A stretch of DNA of 64,000 nt. It comes from Planotetraspora phitsanulokensis (lineage in GTDB: Bacteria; Actinomycetota; Actinomycetes; Streptosporangiales; Streptosporangiaceae). The notes under the pieces are model-generated. The model did no database searches and was not told the DNA's origin. It saw only the letters and a list, made by a program, of their open reading frames with translations. Numbering within the stretch: the first letter of the stretch is position 1; every line of letters starts with the position of its first letter. Shown one piece after another: positions 60,324-64,000 of this stretch. A program made the translations under genes and the position numbers. The stretch is from contig NZ_BOOP01000004.1 in assembly GCF_016863295.1 (NCBI RefSeq), positions 186,001 to 250,000 of the forward strand, written 5' to 3'.

Positions 60324-60842
60324 GGACTCATCATGCCTGTCGCCACTGACATTTCTACGCCTCAGATGGCCGCCTGAGCTGGGACGGCAGGTGTTCGGCA
60401 GCGACCGCATCCTGCTTCCGGCACTTGATCGCAGAGGCACCCGAAGGGGCTTGGCGCGAAATGTCGCTTTCATATTCCCTGGGGACACTTACACCGATTT
60501 CCTGAAGATCAATTCACTCCGAAACGTAGCCGTCTCCCCAGCTCAAGGGGAGATCATCGACTCCTGGTCAACATGGGTCCGATTGCCGTGACTGCCGCCA
60601 CAAAAGCGAATCAATAACACTTATCCGCGTAAATCAGAAATGAGTTGCGCTGAAGTAACGATGGAACGATTCATCGGCGAGTCCGTCGTTCATCCCATTA
60701 AATTCACGCTGACCGATGTGGCGGCCCGATCACGGTGAACGCCGCGCGTGATGCGGCGTCGGCGCGAACTCCCGTTCTCGGCACCTCCGACACCTCGTGC
60801 GCATCGCCGGTGCGACACCACGAACGAGAACGGACGACCGTC
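60324..60842. other. Intergenic region between ligA and the anchored protein gene
   Basis: About 520 bases forming a divergent promoter region. TCTCCCC (60533-60539) and GGGGAGA (60547-60553) make a 7-bp hairpin with a 7-base loop. No further gene or operator is seen. Confidence 0.5.
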
Positions 60843-61583
60843 ATGGCAGCGAACACCTCGAAGGACAAGGTCGGCCATGGGTCCGATGTCCAGGTCGCCC
60901 GGATCACCACGCGCGGCGCGATCATCACCGCCCTGATCTCGATGGCGGGAACCGTCGTGGTGGCGGTCGTCGGGGTGCGTTTCGCACCGAGCGAGGTCTC
61001 CCAGGCGATCGTCCCCAACGCCTCGGTCACGCACACGGCGACCGTGACGGTCACCGCGACGCCGACGGCCACCGTGACGCTCACGCCGTCGTCGGGTCAG
61101 TCCGAGCCATCCGGCGCGGGTGCGACCACGGGCGCCGGCACGGCCCTGGCGTACGGGGACGCCGTGTCGCACAAGGACTGTTCGGTCCCCAATCGCGGGC
61201 AGAACCCGTGGTTCGACCAGTCGGTCTCGCTCGACCGCACGGGCACGCAACTGCCGGCGATCACGTGCAGGATCAACTGGACGGGGGCCACGACGGGCAA
61301 TCTGGACTACCTCGTCCCCACCGGGGCGCACGAACTGTCCGCGCAGGTCGGCATCGACCGGCAGTCGCCGAACACCACGGCACTGGTGCGCTTCGATGTC
61401 CTTTCCGTCGACGGCACGAAACTGACGTCGGCGACCGCGACCTACCAGAACCCGCAGCAGATCAAGGTGCCGGTCGCCGGAGGAAGCCGCGTCCGGCTCC
61501 AGGTGACCATGGTCCGCAGCACCGAGGAGATCACCTACAACGGCTTCGTACGCGTCGCGTGGGCGTCTCCGGCGTTCGCGTGA
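60843..61583 (+). CDS. Membrane-anchored protein with NPCBM-like C-terminal domain
   Basis: About 246 residues from the ATG at 60843; a GTG at 60735 gives a longer version. A short cytoplasmic start leads to one membrane helix (about 22-45). A Thr/Ala/Val-rich linker (57-95) and a beta-sandwich domain with HELSAQVGIDRQSPNTTALV and VRFDVLSVDGTKL follow. It resembles NPCBM carbohydrate-binding domains. It may bind glycans in or outside the cell wall. Two cysteines (KDCSVP, ITCRINW) may pair. Confidence 0.75.
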   Translation: MAANTSKDKVGHGSDVQVARITTRGAIITALISMAGTVVVAVVGVRFAPSEVSQAIVPNASVTHTATVTVTATPTATVTLTPSSGQSEPSGAGATTGAGTALAYGDAVSHKDCSVPNRGQNPWFDQSVSLDRTGTQLPAITCRINWTGATTGNLDYLVPTGAHELSAQVGIDRQSPNTTALVRFDVLSVDGTKLTSATATYQNPQQIKVPVAGGSRVRLQVTMVRSTEEITYNGFVRVAWASPAFA

Positions 61584-61619
61584 CAAGACGCCCGCACGCA
61601 TGCCGCACAGGGCTGACGG

Positions 61620-62489
61620 TCAGCGCGTCGCGCCGGCGAGTTCGACGAACTCGCCGATCAGCGGATCGTGACGGGCCGACACCCAGGCCAGTGCCACCTC
61701 ACTCGGCGGTATGTCGAGGATGGGCACGCAGGCCACATCGGGCCGCTGGTAATAGGTGGCGGTCGACTCGGGCAGGATGCTGATCCCCCGGCCTGCCGCG
61801 ACGTGCTCGAGCTTCTCCTCCACGCTGTGCGCCTCCGGGACGGGCGTCTCCCGGCGCTCCCGCAGCTCCCTGGCCACCCGGCCCCACTCCGGCACCGAGT
61901 CGGGATGTTGCAGCAGGTGTTCGTCAGCGAGATCGCCGATGTTCACCGACGTCTCGCCGGCGAGCCGGTGATCGCTGTGGAGGACGGCCATCCGCCGTTC
62001 GCCGAAGAGCGGGCGCACCTCGAGCCCGGTGGGGTCGATCGGCAGCCGCACGTAGCCGACGTCCACCCGGCCGTCGTGCAACACGCTCACCTGGTCGTTC
62101 CAGCTGGTGCGCAACACCTCGACCGTGAGCCCGGGATGCGCCTCGCCCAGTGCCCGGACCGGACCGGTGACGGTGAGGCCGGGCATGAAGCCGACGGTGA
62201 ACGTGTCGACGGCCCGGGCGGCCTGGGCGACCCGGCGGCGCAGCGCCTCCGCTCCAGCCAGTACCAACTCGGCGTCGGCGACCAGCTGCTCCCCCGCCGG
62301 CGTCAGTCTCGTGCGACGCTTGTCGCGGACGAACAACTGCGCGTCCAGCTCCTTCTCGAGGGCCTGGATCTGCCGTGACAGGACGGGCTGGGCGATGTGC
62401 AGCCGTTGCGCGGCCCTGCTGAAGTTCAGCTCCTCCGCAACCGCCACGAAGTAACGCAACTTCCGAAGGTCGACGTCCGCATGCCCCAT
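61620..62489 (-). CDS. LysR-family transcriptional regulator
   Basis: 289 residues. The N-terminal helix-turn-helix (LRKLRYFVAVAEELNFSRAA, then QRLHIAQPVLSRQIQALEKE) and a two-lobed effector domain (about 90-285) define the family. It is divergent from the epimerase gene, the usual layout for a LysR regulator and target. The operator overlaps its own start codon. The ligand is unknown. Confidence 0.93.
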   Translation of the reverse strand: MGHADVDLRKLRYFVAVAEELNFSRAAQRLHIAQPVLSRQIQALEKELDAQLFVRDKRRTRLTPAGEQLVADAELVLAGAEALRRRVAQAARAVDTFTVGFMPGLTVTGPVRALGEAHPGLTVEVLRTSWNDQVSVLHDGRVDVGYVRLPIDPTGLEVRPLFGERRMAVLHSDHRLAGETSVNIGDLADEHLLQHPDSVPEWGRVARELRERRETPVPEAHSVEEKLEHVAAGRGISILPESTATYYQRPDVACVPILDIPPSEVALAWVSARHDPLIGEFVELAGATR

Positions 62490-62502
62490 ACCTTCAGGGT
62501 AT
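62488..62502. promoter_or_regulatory. LysR-type T-N11-A operator
   Basis: ATACC-TTCAG-GGTAT is a perfect 5-bp inverted repeat in a 15-base site, matching the T-N11-A LysR box. It overlaps the LysR start codon (62489-62487), which suits autorepression and activation of the divergent gene. Confidence 0.7.
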
Positions 62503-62645
62503 TACGTGATGGAAAAGAGGTCTTGGACGGCCCTCGCCCTCCGGGACCAGAGTTGACCTCGTGGAACGCGTCGTCGTACGCGTCCGCGGCGGGGGTCCGG
62601 CCGGCCCGCCGATCATCTTCTGGGCATCATCTGAAGGAGCAGGAC

Positions 62646-63509
62646 ATGAGGGTCTTCGTCACCGGGGCCTCCGGCTACATCGGCCAGGCCACCATCCGCG
62701 CCCTGACCGCACACGGGCACACCGTCGCGGCGCTGGCCCGCAGCGACGACGCGGCGCGCACCGTGGCCGCGCTCGGCGCGGAGGTGGTCCGCGGCGGCCT
62801 GACCGATCTGGACGTGCTGCGCGACGCGGCGGCCGGCGCCGGCGGCGTCATCCACCTCGCCCAGCACCAGGGCGGCGACGTCGCCGGGGTCGATCTGGCC
62901 GCGGCCACGGCGATGCAGGTCGGCGCAGGCGACCGGCCGTACGTGCACACCGGAGGAGTCTGGGTCTACGGAGACACCCGCGGGGCCGTCGAAGAGGATG
63001 CCCCGCTGTCGCCGCCCTCGATCGTCGCCTGGCGGTTGGACAACGAGAAGCGGGTCCTCGCCCGGGCGGACCGCGGCGGCCGGCCGGTGCTCGTGATGCC
63101 GGGCATCGTGTACGGCGGCGGGCGCGGGCTGATCGAGGACTTCTTCGTCAAGCCCGCCAGGGACAAGGGCGAGGTCCGTTACATCGGGGACGGCTCCAAG
63201 CGATGGGCTCTCGTGCACGTCGACGACATCGCCGACCTGTACGTGCGCGCGCTCGGCGCCGAGTCCGGCACGAGATACGCGGGCGTCGGCGGGGAGGCCC
63301 CCAGCGTGCTGGAGGTGGCCCAGGCCGTCAGCGAGGCGATCGGGCATCCCGGAAAGATCGCCTCGATCACCCTCGCACAGGCTCGGGACGAGATGGGCCC
63401 CATCGCCGACGCCTTCGCCCTGGACCAGCGGTTCACCTCCGCGCGGGCGCGCGCCGAGCTCGGCTGGCGCCCGGCTCCGCGCGACGTGCTGAAGGCGCTG
63501 GCCGGCTGA
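62646..63509 (+). CDS. NAD-dependent epimerase/dehydratase family protein
   Basis: 287 residues. The Rossmann motif is VFVTGASGYIGQATIRALTA and the later YGGGRGLIEDFF and WALVHVDDIADLYVRALG segments are typical of the atypical-SDR/epimerase group. The conventional YxxxK is not obvious (the usual Tyr site reads WRLDNEKRV), so it may be an atypical member. The ATG has AAGGAG ten bases upstream. It is probably controlled by the divergent LysR protein. Confidence 0.9.
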   Translation: MRVFVTGASGYIGQATIRALTAHGHTVAALARSDDAARTVAALGAEVVRGGLTDLDVLRDAAAGAGGVIHLAQHQGGDVAGVDLAAATAMQVGAGDRPYVHTGGVWVYGDTRGAVEEDAPLSPPSIVAWRLDNEKRVLARADRGGRPVLVMPGIVYGGGRGLIEDFFVKPARDKGEVRYIGDGSKRWALVHVDDIADLYVRALGAESGTRYAGVGGEAPSVLEVAQAVSEAIGHPGKIASITLAQARDEMGPIADAFALDQRFTSARARAELGWRPAPRDVLKALAG

Positions 63510-63554
63510 TCTCCTTGTCATCCCGTGCCCGCCCGGGGCGCACGCGGAGCGAAC

Positions 63555-64000
63555 TCACTCCGGCAGGCGCGCGAAGGCGCGGACGGGAATCGTGCCGAAC
63601 CCCTCGACGCGCAGCGGCACGGCGGTGAACTTGGCGCCCGTCGGCGGGAGCCGATCGAGACCGGTCAGGTGCTCGACGACGGGAATGCCTGCCGCGAGCA
63701 GCAACGTGTGGGCCGGCCGTTCGAGGTCGGCGGTGTCGTCGATGTTGAGCGCGTCGATCCCGACCAGTGCGGCACCCTGCTCGACGAGGTGGGCGGCGCC
63801 CTCCCGAGTGAGGAAGTGCCGATCCTCCGCGTAGCCCGCCGTACCGAACCGGGCGTCGTCGCCGGTATGCAGAAGCACGGCCGCGCCGCGGACGTCCAAG
63901 CCTGCCAGCGCCCCCACGCCGATGCCCGCCCGCCGGTCCCCCGTCACCCTGGCGACCACCGCGGGGAGGTCCGCGGTCGCCTCCAGCGGGATCGACGCGA
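63555..64000 (-). CDS. Cyclase-family hydrolase, N-terminus outside window
   Basis: The frame remains open to the window edge. The visible 148 residues contain GDDARFGTAGYAEDRHFLTR, EQGAALVGIDALNIDD and LLAAGIPVVEHLTGL, hallmarks of the putative cyclase (KynB/Cyclase) family, metal-dependent hydrolases. The HxGTHxDxP metal motif would lie upstream, off the window. The function is therefore only a family call. Confidence 0.85.
   Translation of the reverse strand, partial: ASIPLEATADLPAVVARVTGDRRAGIGVGALAGLDVRGAAVLLHTGDDARFGTAGYAEDRHFLTREGAAHLVEQGAALVGIDALNIDDTADLERPAHTLLLAAGIPVVEHLTGLDRLPPTGAKFTAVPLRVEGFGTIPVRAFARLPE

Overview
The window is GC-rich DNA with strong G/C bias at third codon positions, many GTG starts and pervasive ATGA/GTGA stop-start overlaps. 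Together with F420-type (Ddn-like), MmyB-like XRE, DUF6297, DUF2243 and CtaG genes, this points to a filamentous actinobacterium, most plausibly of the Streptosporangiales (Nonomuraea/Microbispora type). The genus is an inference. No rRNA, tRNA or CRISPR array is visible.

Region 1 (1-9.6 kb) holds an ABC exporter tail with its DUF6297 permease, a PepSY protein and a two-component system, then a tightly coupled operon: ECF sigma factor, zinc-finger anti-sigma membrane protein, ABC ATPase and two membrane proteins. Region 2 (9.6-25 kb) is ordinary metabolic and regulatory content: a phosphatase, MFS and TolB-like set, Nudix, CtaG and DUF2243, two MmyB-type XRE regulators, an aldo/keto reductase, a quinone oxidoreductase, a cupin lipoprotein, a MarR/amidohydrolase pair, and a second type I methionine aminopeptidase facing a small XRE regulator. 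Region 3 (24-30 kb) is an AraC regulator and a complete siderophore-iron ABC importer with an iron box at its promoter, followed by a hemerythrin-like protein.

Region 4 (30-58 kb) is accessory DNA rich in conflict-system proteins. It opens with a two-gene unit: an EACC1-like small protein and a 1446-residue protein joining a caspase-like protease to four FtsK/EccC-type ATPase modules. Inverted transposase tails and gene fragments surround an aminoglycoside phosphotransferase-like gene, a lipoprotein and a cysteine-rich secreted peptide. Next come a TetR/Ddn pair with three tandem operators and a four-gene cluster (FHA protein, kinase with two seven-bladed WD40 propellers, tiny ClpN-like protein, FHA-Zn-kinase). 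These are followed by a phosphorothioate-DNA-type HNH restriction enzyme, a threonine aldolase of unusual base use, another kinase, an alpha/beta hydrolase, a GMC oxidoreductase and a membrane NACHT NTPase overlapping a HIT-family gene.

Region 5 (58-64 kb) has a NAD-dependent DNA ligase, a membrane-anchored NPCBM-like protein, a LysR/epimerase divergent pair and a truncated cyclase gene. The strongest candidate for a poorly described system is the EACC1/caspase-FtsK unit, with the FHA/kinase/WD40 cluster second.
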